Shown: one piece after another, positions 8,742-18,890 of the stretch | Numbering within the stretch: position 1 is the stretch's first letter | Layout of the letters: every line of letters starts with the position of its first letter | NCBI RefSeq assembly: GCF_000008765.1 | Contig: NC_003030.1 | Span: forward strand, 2,204,001-2,268,000 | DNA: 64,000 nucleotides | Direction of reading: 5' to 3' | Source of the DNA: Clostridium acetobutylicum ATCC 824 | Lineage (GTDB): Bacteria > Bacillota > Clostridia > Clostridiales > Clostridiaceae | Made by a program: the position numbers and the translations under genes | Notes under the pieces: generated by a model | Told to the model about the DNA's origin: nothing | What the model saw: the letters and a program-made list of their open reading frames with translations, nothing else | Database searches by the model: none

Positions 8742-9482
8742 TTACTTTGATTTAATATTTGAATGCCTTAACTCACCCTTAAAAGCTGGAATTTTTACAT
8801 CGTTAACAGTCTTTAGATTAACATATATACTTCTTCTTTTTAGTCTCTGAAGATAATTTCCGCTTGCCAGCATATAAGTTTTTAACTTATTTTTATTTCC
8901 TATTGCCTTTATATTAAACGGAGCACTTATTTTAACCCCATTTATAAGTAGAAACTCAGCATTACAGTATATTTCAGTGTTACTTACAATTCTCTGACCA
9001 TTTATAGATATAGCCTCTGCTCCTGAACATTTTATGTCATTAATTACAGCTCTCATATCAAAATCATGGATAACCTGATATATGGTTCTTATTTCTCTAA
9101 AATTAGCATCTTCACTACTAGCTGAAACTTGATTTCCACTATCATCAAGTGTAATTTCAACACCTTCTCCTACTACATCAAGTGTACCAAGTTCCATTTT
9201 ATTCAATATCAACTCATCCTCCATTTGTCTTTTGGTACTTTCAAAATCCTTGCTTGATTTATTATAATCCTTTATGCTATTTTTTAAATCAAAATATTGT
9301 TCATTTATATTATTTATATCATTTAAAAGCACACTTTTTTTTCTATATGCGTCCTCGTACTGTTTTGAATTAAGATAAACTAACTTCTTTTCTTTATTTC
9401 CAAAACTCATATTTGATGATATAAGGACGCCTAAAAAAACTGAAGCAATAAATATAAAAATTGAAGCCTCATTGTTTTTCAT
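8742..9482 (-). CDS. DUF881 family protein (YlxW/YlxX-like), copy 1
   Basis: A 246-residue protein with one N-terminal membrane anchor (about residues 8-26), a coiled coil (about 35-80) and the DUF881 domain with LGTLDVVGEGVEITL and the typical AEAISINGQRIV segment. It probably lies outside the membrane. The function is unknown; relatives sit beside divIB and sbp in firmicute division clusters. GGGGTG precedes the ATG. It lies 12 bases after sbp and is paralogous to the gene on the other side of sbp. Confidence 0.88.
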   Translation of the reverse strand: MKNNEASIFIFIASVFLGVLISSNMSFGNKEKKLVYLNSKQYEDAYRKKSVLLNDINNINEQYFDLKNSIKDYNKSSKDFESTKRQMEDELILNKMELGTLDVVGEGVEITLDDSGNQVSASSEDANFREIRTIYQVIHDFDMRAVINDIKCSGAEAISINGQRIVSNTEIYCNAEFLLINGVKISAPFNIKAIGNKNKLKTYMLASGNYLQRLKRRSIYVNLKTVNDVKIPAFKGELRHSNIKSK

Positions 9483-9494
9483 AAAAACACCCCG

Positions 9495-9833
9495 TTAGCG
9501 ATTTTTAGCCATCTCTATGAGTTTTCTCCTTATATCTGCGAAATTATTAAAAATTCTAGTACCAAATACAATTACAGCCGCTAGATATATTGGAAGTCCC
9601 AATTTATCTCCTAAATATACAAGTGCAACTGCTAGTACTGCATTTCCAAAGAATCCAGATATAAATATATCAGATTTAAACTGCTTATCTAATCCAGCCC
9701 TTACTGCACCAAAAACTGAATCTAAGCAGGCAAAAATTGCAACTGAAATATATGGTGAAAATTTATCAGGAATTGGAACATTCCATACCACTCCTATTAT
9801 TATACCTATTAGTAGTCCAAAAATTGCAATCAC
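9495..9833 (-). CDS. sbp: Small basic protein Sbp, DUF1290 family
   Basis: A 112-residue membrane protein with about three hydrophobic segments and the DUF1290 core VAIFACLDSVFGAVRAGLD. Its Bacillus relative is encoded between ylxX and ftsA; its role is unknown. The start is GTG with GAGGTGAT upstream. It is flanked on both sides by DUF881 genes, as in many clostridia. Confidence 0.9.
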   Translation of the reverse strand: MIAIFGLLIGIIIGVVWNVPIPDKFSPYISVAIFACLDSVFGAVRAGLDKQFKSDIFISGFFGNAVLAVALVYLGDKLGLPIYLAAVIVFGTRIFNNFADIRRKLIEMAKNR

Positions 9834-9845
9834 AAAATCACCTCA

Positions 9846-10577
9846 TTATTTACTTATAGGCTTAGCATAATCAAATTTTATAACTTTATTTGTCTTACCT
9901 ATTTTAATACTTCCATATTTATCATAATCAGCCTTGTATCCTGATGGTACACTTGAAAGTACACCTGGATAAGAAAGTGCAGAATAAAGGAGCTTACTAT
10001 CACCTATAGCTTTAATTGTTATCTTCTCATATGGAGATATTCTGTCATCGCCTACAAATATATCTGAACCTCCACTAGAACTTCTTATTCCTGTCATTGA
10101 AGTAATCCTTACATCATTTATAGATATAGCTTCCGCCTGTGAAAAATTCAATTCATTAATTAGGTACAATAAATCTTCTCCAGTTATTACATCATTATTT
10201 TGACCTGTAGAATTATTGGTAGAAGATGATATATTTTGTGGAGTTATCACTAGTATAATACCTGGGCCTGTAACATCTACACTTCCAATTAGCATATTAC
10301 TTGTGTTTAATTCATTTACTATCTGTTTATTCATTGAACCACTACTAGCTGCAGCATTTTGATATCCCTTTACCTGACTTTGAAGCTCATTTACTTTTTT
10401 TTGCAAGTCACTCTTTTCTTTGCTAAGCTTATTCAATTCTTCTGATATTTCTGCACTTTCCATACCTGTATTTTGTTTTGTGTCTTGAAAACTTACAATT
10501 TTAAGTTGATGTGCTATCATAAAACCTAAAATACAACATACAAAGGCTACTCCAATCTGTGCACCGAATTTTTTCAT
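9846..10577 (-). CDS. DUF881 family protein (YlxW/YlxX-like), copy 2
   Basis: A 243-residue paralogue of the gene at 8742, with an N-terminal membrane segment (about 6-25), a coiled coil (about 40-75) and DUF881 with LIGSVDVTGPGIILVI and AEAISINDVRIT. A Ser/Asn/Gly-rich insertion interrupts the domain near residue 120. The function is unknown and probably cell-envelope related. GGGAGG precedes the ATG. It follows ftsQ by 12 bases and belongs to the same transcript. Confidence 0.88.
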   Translation of the reverse strand: MKKFGAQIGVAFVCCILGFMIAHQLKIVSFQDTKQNTGMESAEISEELNKLSKEKSDLQKKVNELQSQVKGYQNAAASSGSMNKQIVNELNTSNMLIGSVDVTGPGIILVITPQNISSSTNNSTGQNNDVITGEDLLYLINELNFSQAEAISINDVRITSMTGIRSSSGGSDIFVGDDRISPYEKITIKAIGDSKLLYSALSYPGVLSSVPSGYKADYDKYGSIKIGKTNKVIKFDYAKPISK

Positions 10578-10589
10578 ACTAACGCCTCC

Positions 10590-11339
10590 CTACTGCTGCA
10601 ATGAATATACAGGATTTCCCTTGAAACTTACATCCACATATCCTTTTTTATCAATTAGCTTTTGAGAAATTATTACATTTACTGCTTCATTCAGCTTATT
10701 ATAAATATCGTCAGGCGTTCCAATAACTACACACATATTTTTAAAATAAACCTTTAAGCTCAAAATATGAGACATGTCCACATCCGTAATTTTTAAATTA
10801 TTATCTTTTATCGATACACTAGTTATTTGATTAATTAATTCAAGCCTTCTTGAATCACAAGGAATTTCAGTTCCTATTTTTCCATTTTTCAAGGTAACCC
10901 CATCCAATTTTATTAAATTCATTCCTGATATGTTCTTTCTTATTTCCAATAATACACCATTTTTATCAATAATAAAATAGTTTTCTCCACTGTTTATATA
11001 AAAAACCGCCTGTCTTTCTTTTACAATAATATCAATAGTATTCGGCAATTTTTGCCTAATAGAAACATTCTTGATATATGGATCCTGCATAATATTATCT
11101 TTATATTTATTTAAATTTAAATAAAAAATATTATTACCTTTTTTAAGCTTAGAATTTTCTATTATATTATCAGATTTTATTATCTTATTTCCTTCTACAT
11201 TTATATATTTTATATTAAAATATGGTAATTTTAAGCATAATGTTACAAGAATACATATTAATAAAAATAAAAATATTGTTATTCTTTTTCTTCTTCTTTT
11301 TTTTCTTCTTTTCACTATGTACTCATTTTCCTCTTTCAT
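10590..11339 (-). CDS. ftsQ: Cell division protein FtsQ/DivIB
   Basis: A 249-residue bitopic protein with a very basic cytoplasmic N-terminus (KRRKKRRRKR), one membrane segment (about 20-38) and a POTRA domain beginning YFNIKYINVEGNKII, followed by the FtsQ/DivIB beta domain. It links the divisome FtsL/FtsB-type proteins. AAAGGTGA precedes the ATG. It is separated from spoVE by 160 bases holding a large inverted repeat and a candidate promoter, so it probably starts a second transcription unit. Confidence 0.93.
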   Translation of the reverse strand: MKEENEYIVKRRKKRRRKRITIFLFLLICILVTLCLKLPYFNIKYINVEGNKIIKSDNIIENSKLKKGNNIFYLNLNKYKDNIMQDPYIKNVSIRQKLPNTIDIIVKERQAVFYINSGENYFIIDKNGVLLEIRKNISGMNLIKLDGVTLKNGKIGTEIPCDSRRLELINQITSVSIKDNNLKITDVDMSHILSLKVYFKNMCVVIGTPDDIYNKLNEAVNVIISQKLIDKKGYVDVSFKGNPVYSLQQ

Positions 11340-11358
11340 ATATTCACCTTTTTCTAAT

Positions 11359-11388
11359 ATAATATAAGTTTTTGTAAACTAAATTCAA
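11359..11388 (-). promoter_or_regulatory. Candidate sigma-A promoter of ftsQ
   Basis: TTGAAT (11388-11383), an 18-base spacer and TATTAT (11364-11359) lie about 20 bases before the ftsQ start. Both boxes match the consensus well, though the region is very AT-rich. Confidence 0.45.
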
Positions 11389-11431
11389 GAAAAAATTATT
11401 TATACTGTCTTTGAATTTACATTTGTAATTA

Positions 11432-11501
11432 AATTATAGGGTTTCTATAGTAAAACTTAACCTAATTCAAAATTAAGCATCACATAAGAAACCCTATAAT
11501 T
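11432..11501 (-). repeat. 15-bp perfect inverted repeat overlapping the spoVE stop codon
   Basis: AATTATAGGGTTTCT (11501-11487) and AGAAACCCTATAATT (11446-11432, transcript sense) pair perfectly around a 40-base spacer that itself contains CTTAA/TTAAG arms. No U-run follows. It could be a processing or stabilising hairpin or a weak terminator at the spoVE-ftsQ junction. Confidence 0.7.
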
Positions 11502-12615
11502 ACTTATTTCCTTGAGATGAAATATTAAGTAATATCCCCATAGCTATAAGATTAAAAAGCAGTGAGGATCCTCCATAACTTATAAACGGAAGTGGTACAC
11601 CTGTTACAGGCATAGAACCCGTTACAACTGCTATATTTATTATTGCCTGTACTGCTATTACTGATGTTATTCCAACCGCCAAAAGCATACCATATGTATC
11701 TTTTGCATTCATAGCTATCTTAATTCCTCTTTGTATTAACACAATAAATAATATTATAATGAAAATACATCCTATAAGGCCTAATTCCTCTCCTATTATA
11801 GAGAATATAAAATCATTGTAAGGTTCAGGTATATAATAACACTTTTGCCTTGACTGTCCAAAGCCAAGTCCCTTTAAACCTCCAGATCCTAGGGCCAACA
11901 AAGATTGACAAAGCTGATATCCAACACCTTGAGAATCCTTCCAAGGATTTCTAAATGTCATAAATCTTTTATATCTATAGCTCTCTGCTGTTATGAAAAA
12001 TAATCCTGCAGGTATCATTGCTACAAATATAGAAACTATATGTCTTAATTTAGCTCCACCGACAAACATTACTATTAAACTAACTACCATTATTACAGTT
12101 GCTATACTAAGATTTTTTTCAATATAAACAAGTCCAGCAAAAAACATTGCGATTAAAAGATAAGCTACAAAATTAGGAATGAATTTTTTAATCTTATCAC
12201 CATTTTTCTCAATGGCCTTTGCAAGTACAAGAACTATAACATATTTTGCTATCTCAGATGGTTGAAGATTTCCGAAAGGTCCAATTCTTATCCATCTATA
12301 TGCTCCATTTATAGGTGGAAAAGCTAAAACTACTAGAAGGAGAATTACGGTAACTACAACCAATTTTGATGTTACTTTCTTAAGTAAATGATAGTCTATT
12401 TTTTCTATTATTAAGAGTATTATTATACTCCCAATAGCCCAGACACCTTGCTTTTTCAAAAAGAACATATCATCATAATTATACATTGAACTGTTGAGCG
12501 CACTGTATGAACTAGCGCTATAAATCATAATTACTCCTATCGCCACAAGTAAAAGCACAGTTGCAAAAAGCACAAAATCAACTTCAACCTTTTGAAGCAG
12601 TTTTGGTTTTGACAT
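11500..12615 (-). CDS. spoVE: SEDS-family peptidoglycan glycosyltransferase SpoVE/FtsW
   Basis: A 371-residue, ten-pass membrane protein of the FtsW/RodA/SpoVE family. Signatures YRWIRIGPFGNLQPSE and GVPLPFISYGGSSL are present. SEDS proteins polymerise lipid II together with a class B penicillin-binding protein; the linked spoVD is the likely partner. I call it spoVE from its place after mraY; sequence alone does not separate SpoVE from FtsW. The ATG at 12615 has GGGAGG seven bases upstream; the frame to 12630 starts with a TTG inside that site. Confidence 0.9.
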   Translation of the reverse strand: MSKPKLLQKVEVDFVLFATVLLLVAIGVIMIYSASSYSALNSSMYNYDDMFFLKKQGVWAIGSIIILLIIEKIDYHLLKKVTSKLVVVTVILLLVVLAFPPINGAYRWIRIGPFGNLQPSEIAKYVIVLVLAKAIEKNGDKIKKFIPNFVAYLLIAMFFAGLVYIEKNLSIATVIMVVSLIVMFVGGAKLRHIVSIFVAMIPAGLFFITAESYRYKRFMTFRNPWKDSQGVGYQLCQSLLALGSGGLKGLGFGQSRQKCYYIPEPYNDFIFSIIGEELGLIGCIFIIILFIVLIQRGIKIAMNAKDTYGMLLAVGITSVIAVQAIINIAVVTGSMPVTGVPLPFISYGGSSLLFNLIAMGILLNISSQGNK

Positions 12616-12638
12616 ACATAAACCTCCCAAATATCATA

Positions 12639-13592
12639 CTAAATTAAAGATAGAAAAGCTATTAAGCAAAGTATAACTGTCACAATTGAAAATACAGAAA
12701 CAACTTTTGTTTCATGCCATCCAAGTTTTTCAAAATGATGGTGTATTGGTGCCATTTTAAATACTCTTTTTCCTGTAAGTTTAAAATAACTTACTTGAAT
12801 TATATCAGACAATACTTCAATAACATATATTCCACCTACAATTATAACCAATAATGGTAATTTCAATACCAAAGCAATTGCTGCAACTGCTCCCCCAAGA
12901 CCAATAGATCCAGTATCGCCCATGAAAATTTGTGCAGGATATGAATTGTATTTTAGGAAACCTAAAAGTATACCTACAATAATTCCACAAAAGACTGATA
13001 GCTCATATTGATGCCACGAAAAACTTACTACTGTGAAAAAAGTTACAACTAATATTGTCACTGATGATGCAAGTCCATCGAGTCCATCTGTAAGATTTAC
13101 AGCATTGGTAACTGCCACAAAATAAAACACAACAGCTGCCATATAAACTATAGGTGGAAGCGTCCATGTTATTTTTAGAAAAGGAATAAAAGTATCACTT
13201 CCAAAACGTATATAAGCATAATATGAAATAGCTGCAGAAACTATAATTTGAAGAAGAAACTTTTGCTTCGAAGTAAGTCCTTCATTCTTTTTATGAAGAA
13301 TTTTAAGAGAATCATCTATAAGTCCTATCATAGCAAATGAAAAAAAGCATACAAATGCAAATACAGCGTTACTATTAAGGTTTTTTCTCATTATAATCAT
13401 TGCTATAATAGCTGTAGTTATAAATATAATTCCCCCCATAGTTGGAGTTCCAGCTTTTTTCATATGATTTTTGGGACCATCTTCACGTATTGGCTGACCA
13501 AACTTTAATTTGTGTAATATTGGAATAAATAATGGTCCTTGAAGTATTGAAAATAGAAACGAAATTAGTACTGAATAAATGATAACTCCCAT
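12639..13592 (-). CDS. mraY: Phospho-N-acetylmuramoyl-pentapeptide transferase MraY
   Basis: A 317-residue, ten-pass enzyme that transfers phospho-MurNAc-pentapeptide to undecaprenyl phosphate, making lipid I. Conserved motifs are [24 protein letters not shown] and [13 protein letters not shown]. The ATG lies one base after the murF stop, and its ribosome binding site AAGGAGAT is inside the murF end, so the two are translationally coupled. murD, normally next in Bacillus, is absent. Confidence 0.97.
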   Translation of the reverse strand: MGVIIYSVLISFLFSILQGPLFIPILHKLKFGQPIREDGPKNHMKKAGTPTMGGIIFITTAIIAMIIMRKNLNSNAVFAFVCFFSFAMIGLIDDSLKILHKKNEGLTSKQKFLLQIIVSAAISYYAYIRFGSDTFIPFLKITWTLPPIVYMAAVVFYFVAVTNAVNLTDGLDGLASSVTILVVTFFTVVSFSWHQYELSVFCGIIVGILLGFLKYNSYPAQIFMGDTGSIGLGGAVAAIALVLKLPLLVIIVGGIYVIEVLSDIIQVSYFKLTGKRVFKMAPIHHHFEKLGWHETKVVSVFSIVTVILCLIAFLSLI

Positions 13593-13593
13593 T

Positions 13594-14961
13594 TTATATC
13601 TCCTTATCTAGTTCTTTAAGTTTTGTAACTATATTTTCAAATTTCATAAGCCTAGATGCTTTTATAAGGAATATATCTCCTTTTCGTATATCTGTTTTCA
13701 CAAATTTTAAAAGCTCTTCATTTGTTTCAAACTCACTAAAGTTTTCTTTATCTTTATATCCATCTAGATAAGCTTTACTAAACTCTCCAACTACTAAAAG
13801 TTCATCTATATTATTTTCTTTTGCATAAGCTCCAACTTCTTTATGAGATTCATAAGACTTTTCTCCAAGTTCTCTCATTGTACCAAGCACTGCTATTCTT
13901 CTATTTCCCTTAAGATTCTTTGTTACATCAATAGCCGCTATCATAGAATCAGGACTTGCATTATAAGAATCATCTACAATTACTATATTTTCACCATTTA
14001 CAATATCAAGCCTCATAGCTGTAAGTTCTAAATCTTTTAGACCTTTTCTAATTTCTTCAAAAGTCAAACCAAGTTTTAAAGCTGCTGCAATAGACAGCAT
14101 AGCATTTTCAATATTATGTTTCCCTGGCATATTTAAAACAAGTTTTTCACCCTGAACTTCAAATTCTGAATTTCCTTCATGTAAACACAAATTTTCAGCA
14201 TTTAAATTACCTTCTTTATTTAAAGACGTCTTTAGAACATTTATGCTCTTAAATTCATGTTTTTTTAACAAATCATTATCACCATTTACAATAAGTAAAT
14301 TATCCTTGGTAAAGAAATCTGTTATTTCCAGTTTGGCCTTTAATATATTTTCTCTACTCTTAAGATTCTCAATGTGAGATATTCCTATATTAGTTATAAG
14401 AGCTATATCTGGTCTTGCAGCCTTTGCCATATTGTGTATTTCATTAAAATGATTCATACCCATTTCCAATACTGCAACTTCATAACTTTTATCAAGCTTG
14501 AATATCATGAGAGGAAGACCTATTTCGTTATTAAAATTTCCAGATGTTTTAAACACTCTAAATTTACTTCTAAGAACAGATGCTGTGATATCTTTTGTAG
14601 AAGTTTTTCCAGTAGAACCTGTTATAGCAACCACCTTAATATTAAGAGTACTTCTATAAAATTCAGCTAAATCTAAAAGTGCTTTTTTAGTATCTTCAAC
14701 TAATAAAATAGATATATCTTCTTTAAAAGAATCTTTTTCAAAATGAATTTCATCTACAATGCAAAGAGCTGCTCCTTTTTGAACTGCATTATGTATAAAC
14801 TTATTCCCATTAAAATTTTCGCCATTAATTGCAATAAAAATAGCACCCTTTGAGAGCTTCCTTGTATCTATACTTACATCATTGAATACATCTTTACTTC
14901 CTCTTAAAATAACTTTTCCATTTACAGCTTTTGCAATTTCATTAAACGTCAAATTCTCCAC
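13594..14961 (-). CDS. murF: UDP-N-acetylmuramoyl-tripeptide--D-Ala-D-Ala ligase MurF
   Basis: A 455-residue Mur ligase. The N-terminal MurF-type domain is followed by the ATP loop [15 protein letters not shown], the central ligase domain and a C-terminal Rossmann-like domain ([11 protein letters not shown]). It adds D-Ala-D-Ala to UDP-MurNAc-tripeptide. The start is GTG directly after the murE stop, with AAGGAG inside the last murE codons. Confidence 0.96.
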   Translation of the reverse strand: MENLTFNEIAKAVNGKVILRGSKDVFNDVSIDTRKLSKGAIFIAINGENFNGNKFIHNAVQKGAALCIVDEIHFEKDSFKEDISILLVEDTKKALLDLAEFYRSTLNIKVVAITGSTGKTSTKDITASVLRSKFRVFKTSGNFNNEIGLPLMIFKLDKSYEVAVLEMGMNHFNEIHNMAKAARPDIALITNIGISHIENLKSRENILKAKLEITDFFTKDNLLIVNGDNDLLKKHEFKSINVLKTSLNKEGNLNAENLCLHEGNSEFEVQGEKLVLNMPGKHNIENAMLSIAAALKLGLTFEEIRKGLKDLELTAMRLDIVNGENIVIVDDSYNASPDSMIAAIDVTKNLKGNRRIAVLGTMRELGEKSYESHKEVGAYAKENNIDELLVVGEFSKAYLDGYKDKENFSEFETNEELLKFVKTDIRKGDIFLIKASRLMKFENIVTKLKELDKEI

Positions 14962-16410
14962 TTAAAACAGCTCCTTTATAAATTCTGAAACTATTTCTTT
15001 TTCATCAAAATGAATAGTTTTATCACCTAGTATTTGATAATTTTCATGGCCCTTACCAGCCAAAACTATAACATCGTCCTTTTTAGCCATAAGCATAGCT
15101 TTTTTTATTGCTTCTTTTCTATTCTCTACTATTACATAGTTATCAGTTTTAATACCTTGAACTATATCCTTTATTATTTCTTCTGGATTTTCACTTCTAG
15201 GATTATCAGAAGTTATTACTGCAATATCACTAAGCTTCGAGCCTATTTCACCCATTATAGGTCTTTTAGTTTTATCTCTGTCTCCTCCACATCCAAAAAC
15301 AGAAATAAGTCTTCCCTTTGTGAATTCTCTTGAAGCTTTAAGTACCTTTTCAAGCCCATCAGGTGTGTGCGCGTAATCTAATACCACATCAAAATCCAAA
15401 TTTGTATTGTGGGTAACTATTTCGCATCTTCCAGGAACTGATGAAAGTTTATTTAATCCATCTTTCACCTTCTCTATACTTATTCCTTCATTTAAGCATG
15501 CAGCTACACTTCCAAGTGCATTATATACATTATACTTTCCCGGAATGTTTATTTTCACATGCTCTCTTAATCCCCTATAACACAAATCAAATTCTGTTCC
15601 TCTTGATGTCATTTTTAAATTTTCCGCCTTTAAATCAGCCTTTTCTGTAAGACCGTAAGTTATTTTATCATTACCTGCATCTTTGAAAACTCTTTCACCA
15701 TATTTATCATCAATATTTATTATAGACCTTTTACTGTTTTTAAATAATATCATCTTTGCTTTATAATAATTTTCAAAGGTTTTATGAAAATCCAAATGAT
15801 CTTGTGTTAAATTTGTAAATATACCTTCTTCAAAGACGATTCCGTATACTCTGTCAAGATATAATGAATGTGATGACACCTCCATAACACAATAATCTAT
15901 TTTATCATGTACCATATCACTAAATAATTTTTGAAGCTCTAATGATTCTGGAGTTGTTCTATGACTTTCTATTTTTTTATCTCCTATGTAGTTTGCTATA
16001 GTACCTATAAGCCCAACCTTATATCCCGAGCTTTCAAGCATAGATTTCATCATATATGTAGAAGTTGTTTTACCATTGGTTCCAGTAATGCCTATAAGCT
16101 TTAACTTATGAGATGGATTATCATAAAAATTGGCCCCCATAACAGCCATTGCCTTTCTTCCATCCTCAACCTTAACTACAGTACAATTAGGAAGCTTTTT
16201 AGGAACCTTAGTACATACTATAACATCAGCGCCTTTTTCTACCGCCTTATCTATAAAATCATGTCCATCACTTGTATATCCTTCAATACAAAAAAATAAT
16301 CCCTTTTCATTAACTTTTCTCGAATCGTAATTTAAATTATCAATTTCTACGTTCAAATCTCCACATATAAGTTCATATTTCACATCACCAATTATTTTTT
16401 TCAATTTCAT
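14962..16410 (-). CDS. murE: UDP-MurNAc-tripeptide synthetase MurE, probably meso-DAP adding
   Basis: A 482-residue Mur ligase with ATP loop [16 protein letters not shown]. The substrate-selecting motif DNPR ([11 protein letters not shown]) is the one found in meso-diaminopimelate-adding enzymes rather than lysine-adding ones, so the wall is probably DAP type. The start MKLKKIIG at 16410 has GAGGAGTGA upstream; the longer frame to 16434 runs into the leader. A 279-base leader with repeated hairpin elements separates it from spoVD. Confidence 0.95.
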   Translation of the reverse strand: MKLKKIIGDVKYELICGDLNVEIDNLNYDSRKVNEKGLFFCIEGYTSDGHDFIDKAVEKGADVIVCTKVPKKLPNCTVVKVEDGRKAMAVMGANFYDNPSHKLKLIGITGTNGKTTSTYMMKSMLESSGYKVGLIGTIANYIGDKKIESHRTTPESLELQKLFSDMVHDKIDYCVMEVSSHSLYLDRVYGIVFEEGIFTNLTQDHLDFHKTFENYYKAKMILFKNSKRSIINIDDKYGERVFKDAGNDKITYGLTEKADLKAENLKMTSRGTEFDLCYRGLREHVKINIPGKYNVYNALGSVAACLNEGISIEKVKDGLNKLSSVPGRCEIVTHNTNLDFDVVLDYAHTPDGLEKVLKASREFTKGRLISVFGCGGDRDKTKRPIMGEIGSKLSDIAVITSDNPRSENPEEIIKDIVQGIKTDNYVIVENRKEAIKKAMLMAKKDDVIVLAGKGHENYQILGDKTIHFDEKEIVSEFIKELF

Positions 16411-16560
16411 AAAATCACTCCTCAATAGGTACATAGTTTTGCTGTTTACACTTGTGACTTTTATAATGCATTAAATTCCTTTTTAAAAATTCTTCAACTA
16501 AGCTATACACTTAAAACATTAAATATAGATAAATGACTTATTACTAATCTCTAAACATAA

Positions 16561-16621
16561 AACTTAATTATACAGCAAAACTTGTCACCTTCTAAAGTTA
16601 TTTTGCTGCATAAATTAAGTT
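16561..16621 (-). repeat. Imperfect 20-bp hairpin in the spoVD-murE gap
   Basis: AACTTAATTATACAGCAAAA (16561-16580) is nearly the reverse complement of 16601-16621, with a 20-base loop. On the minus strand it ends in GTTTTATGTTT, which could act as a weak terminator. A third copy of the core AGTTTTGCTGT lies at 16435-16445, just upstream of the murE ribosome binding site. The rest of the 16411-16689 gap holds no ORF of note. Confidence 0.65.
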
Positions 16622-16689
16622 GTTAATTAGCTTAAAACTACGCTATCAATAAATCAAATAGCTTTCAAAGGTCATTTACGAAAAATTAA

Positions 16690-18879
16690 TCACTCGCTCA
16701 TATTCTCTTCAAGTTTAAGTGTTAAAACCGTACCCTTATTGACCTGTTTACCAGCATCAATACTTTGCGATTCAACAACACCATCTCCTGAAATTTTAAA
16801 ATCAAGCCCAAGACTTTTTAATGTTTCTTCTGCTTCTTTTTTACTATATCCAGTTAAATTTGGAACTATAACATCATTATTATTATAATTAGGACTGTCT
16901 CCTGTGTAAAGTACAACTTTTGTTCCTTCTTTTACTGTTATGCCTGGAATAGGAGTTGTATTGCTTACATATTCCCCATTACCGTCAACATCCGCATCTA
17001 TATTAAGATTTTTAAGCGTTTTTATAGCATCTTCCTTTTTCATACCACGTATATTCGGAATAACTACATCTTTTAGCATACTCTTGGCAGCATCAGAACT
17101 TGATGTATCAGGCTTTATTCCTAGATAGTTAAATATATCATTAAAAACCTTCTGACCTACAGGCGCAGATATTTGACCTGCATAATAATTTGATGGATCC
17201 GGCTCATCTATCGAGACCATTACTGTAATTTTAGGATCACTTGCAGGCGCCATTCCAACAAATGAAGCTATATACTTTCCGTGCTCATATCCTCCTCCAT
17301 TAGGATTTGGCTTTTGAGCTGTACCTGTTTTTCCCCCGATATGATATCCATCTATAAAAGCTTTTTTACCTCCACCTTCTGAGACTACCTTTTCAAGATA
17401 TCCTCTTAAGGTGGCTGTCATGCTTTCATCTAAAATCCTTTTCTTATTATAATCGCTATACTCTTTATCTACAACCTGTCTATTATTCTCTACATGACTT
17501 ATTTCCCTCATTACATGTGGTGTTATTAAATAACCTCCATTTGCTACGGAATTAAAAGCCTGCATGTATTGAACCATTGAAACAGTATTAGATTGTCCAA
17601 ATGCTATTGTAGCTAAATCCACAGGTCCTATTTTATTAGTTGGTCTAATTATTCCCCGTGCTTCTCCTGGGAGATCTATACCTGTTTTTCTTCCAAACCC
17701 AAATTTATTTATATAATCATTAAGATTTTTAGCTCCAAGCCTTTCTCCTAGTTCAGCAAAACCAACATTACAAGAATTTTTAAGAATATCTACAAAAGTT
17801 TCTTCTCCATGCCCTGTTCTTTTCCAGCAGTGGATAGTTTTTTTAGCTACAGTAATACTTCCCCCGCAGTTAAATTTATCATTCTCATGAACTATCCCTA
17901 AACTCATAGCTGCACTAGAAGTTATAACCTTAAATATAGATCCAGGCTCAAAAGCATCACTTACTACTCTATTTCTCCAACTTTTCTGAAGTTCATCATA
18001 ACTTTTACTTTTATCCCAAGGGTCATTCAAATCATAATCAGGCTTGTTAGCCATAGCAAGTATTTCACCATTTTTAGGATTCATTATAAGTATTGACACA
18101 GCCTTTGCTTTATTATTAACTAAAGCCTCTTGGGCGTACTTTTCAGCAAAATACTGCATATTTTTATCTATAGTAAGGACAACATCTCTGCCATCCAACG
18201 GTTTTGAATATTCAGATATTGTGTAAGGTAAATTTGCACTATTTTTATCTATCTCAGCCTTTCTAACCCCTGGCTTACCTTTAAGGTATTTGTTATATTT
18301 AAGTTCAACCCCTGTAAGCCCATCTCCATCTGAGTTAGTATGTCCAATAACCTGTGATAAGAAATCGCTGTTTGGATAATATCTTTTTGTATCAGGAGAA
18401 ACCATTACTCCTTTTACATTTATAGCTAAAACTTTATTAGCCTTATCCTTATCTATTCTTCTTGTTAAAATTGCAGATCCCATTGGTCTTCCATCTTTAA
18501 ACTTTTTGTTAAGCTGTTTAGAGACATCTTTTTTATCCATATCAAGTGCACTAGAAAGCCTATCTGCAAGTTCGTCCATTTTCATCTTCTTTTCAGCCAA
18601 AGAATTCTTTATAGTATTTAAATCCAAATCAACTCTATAAACATTACCACTTATGGCTAGTTCTTCGCCATTTCTATCTAATATTCTTCCTCTTTTAGCT
18701 GAAATCTTAACTTCACTTGTCCACTGTTCTTGTGCCATTTTCTTATACCTAGAAGATCTTGCAACCATTACATTAAAAAGCTTGTAGCATAGTAAAAAGA
18801 TTACACAAGTTAAAATTAGAAATACAATAAAAATTCTATTTCTAATAGTAGCCTTATCAACTAATATCCTTTTGGGCAA
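16690..18879 (-). CDS. spoVD: Class B penicillin-binding protein SpoVD
   Basis: A 729-residue peptidoglycan transpeptidase with one N-terminal membrane anchor (about 15-36), a dimerisation domain, and the transpeptidase domain with SIFK (Ser314-Lys317), SCN (369-371) and KTG (517-519). Two C-terminal PASTA domains start near residues 605 and 670. SpoVD makes spore cortex with SpoVE in Bacillus. As no separate pbpB is beside it, this protein could also serve vegetative division; that is inference. The start is TTG with AAGGAGG upstream. Confidence 0.92.
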   Translation of the reverse strand: MPKRILVDKATIRNRIFIVFLILTCVIFLLCYKLFNVMVARSSRYKKMAQEQWTSEVKISAKRGRILDRNGEELAISGNVYRVDLDLNTIKNSLAEKKMKMDELADRLSSALDMDKKDVSKQLNKKFKDGRPMGSAILTRRIDKDKANKVLAINVKGVMVSPDTKRYYPNSDFLSQVIGHTNSDGDGLTGVELKYNKYLKGKPGVRKAEIDKNSANLPYTISEYSKPLDGRDVVLTIDKNMQYFAEKYAQEALVNNKAKAVSILIMNPKNGEILAMANKPDYDLNDPWDKSKSYDELQKSWRNRVVSDAFEPGSIFKVITSSAAMSLGIVHENDKFNCGGSITVAKKTIHCWKRTGHGEETFVDILKNSCNVGFAELGERLGAKNLNDYINKFGFGRKTGIDLPGEARGIIRPTNKIGPVDLATIAFGQSNTVSMVQYMQAFNSVANGGYLITPHVMREISHVENNRQVVDKEYSDYNKKRILDESMTATLRGYLEKVVSEGGGKKAFIDGYHIGGKTGTAQKPNPNGGGYEHGKYIASFVGMAPASDPKITVMVSIDEPDPSNYYAGQISAPVGQKVFNDIFNYLGIKPDTSSSDAAKSMLKDVVIPNIRGMKKEDAIKTLKNLNIDADVDGNGEYVSNTTPIPGITVKEGTKVVLYTGDSPNYNNNDVIVPNLTGYSKKEAEETLKSLGLDFKISGDGVVESQSIDAGKQVNKGTVLTLKLEENMSE

Positions 18880-18890
18880 CCCATACCTCC

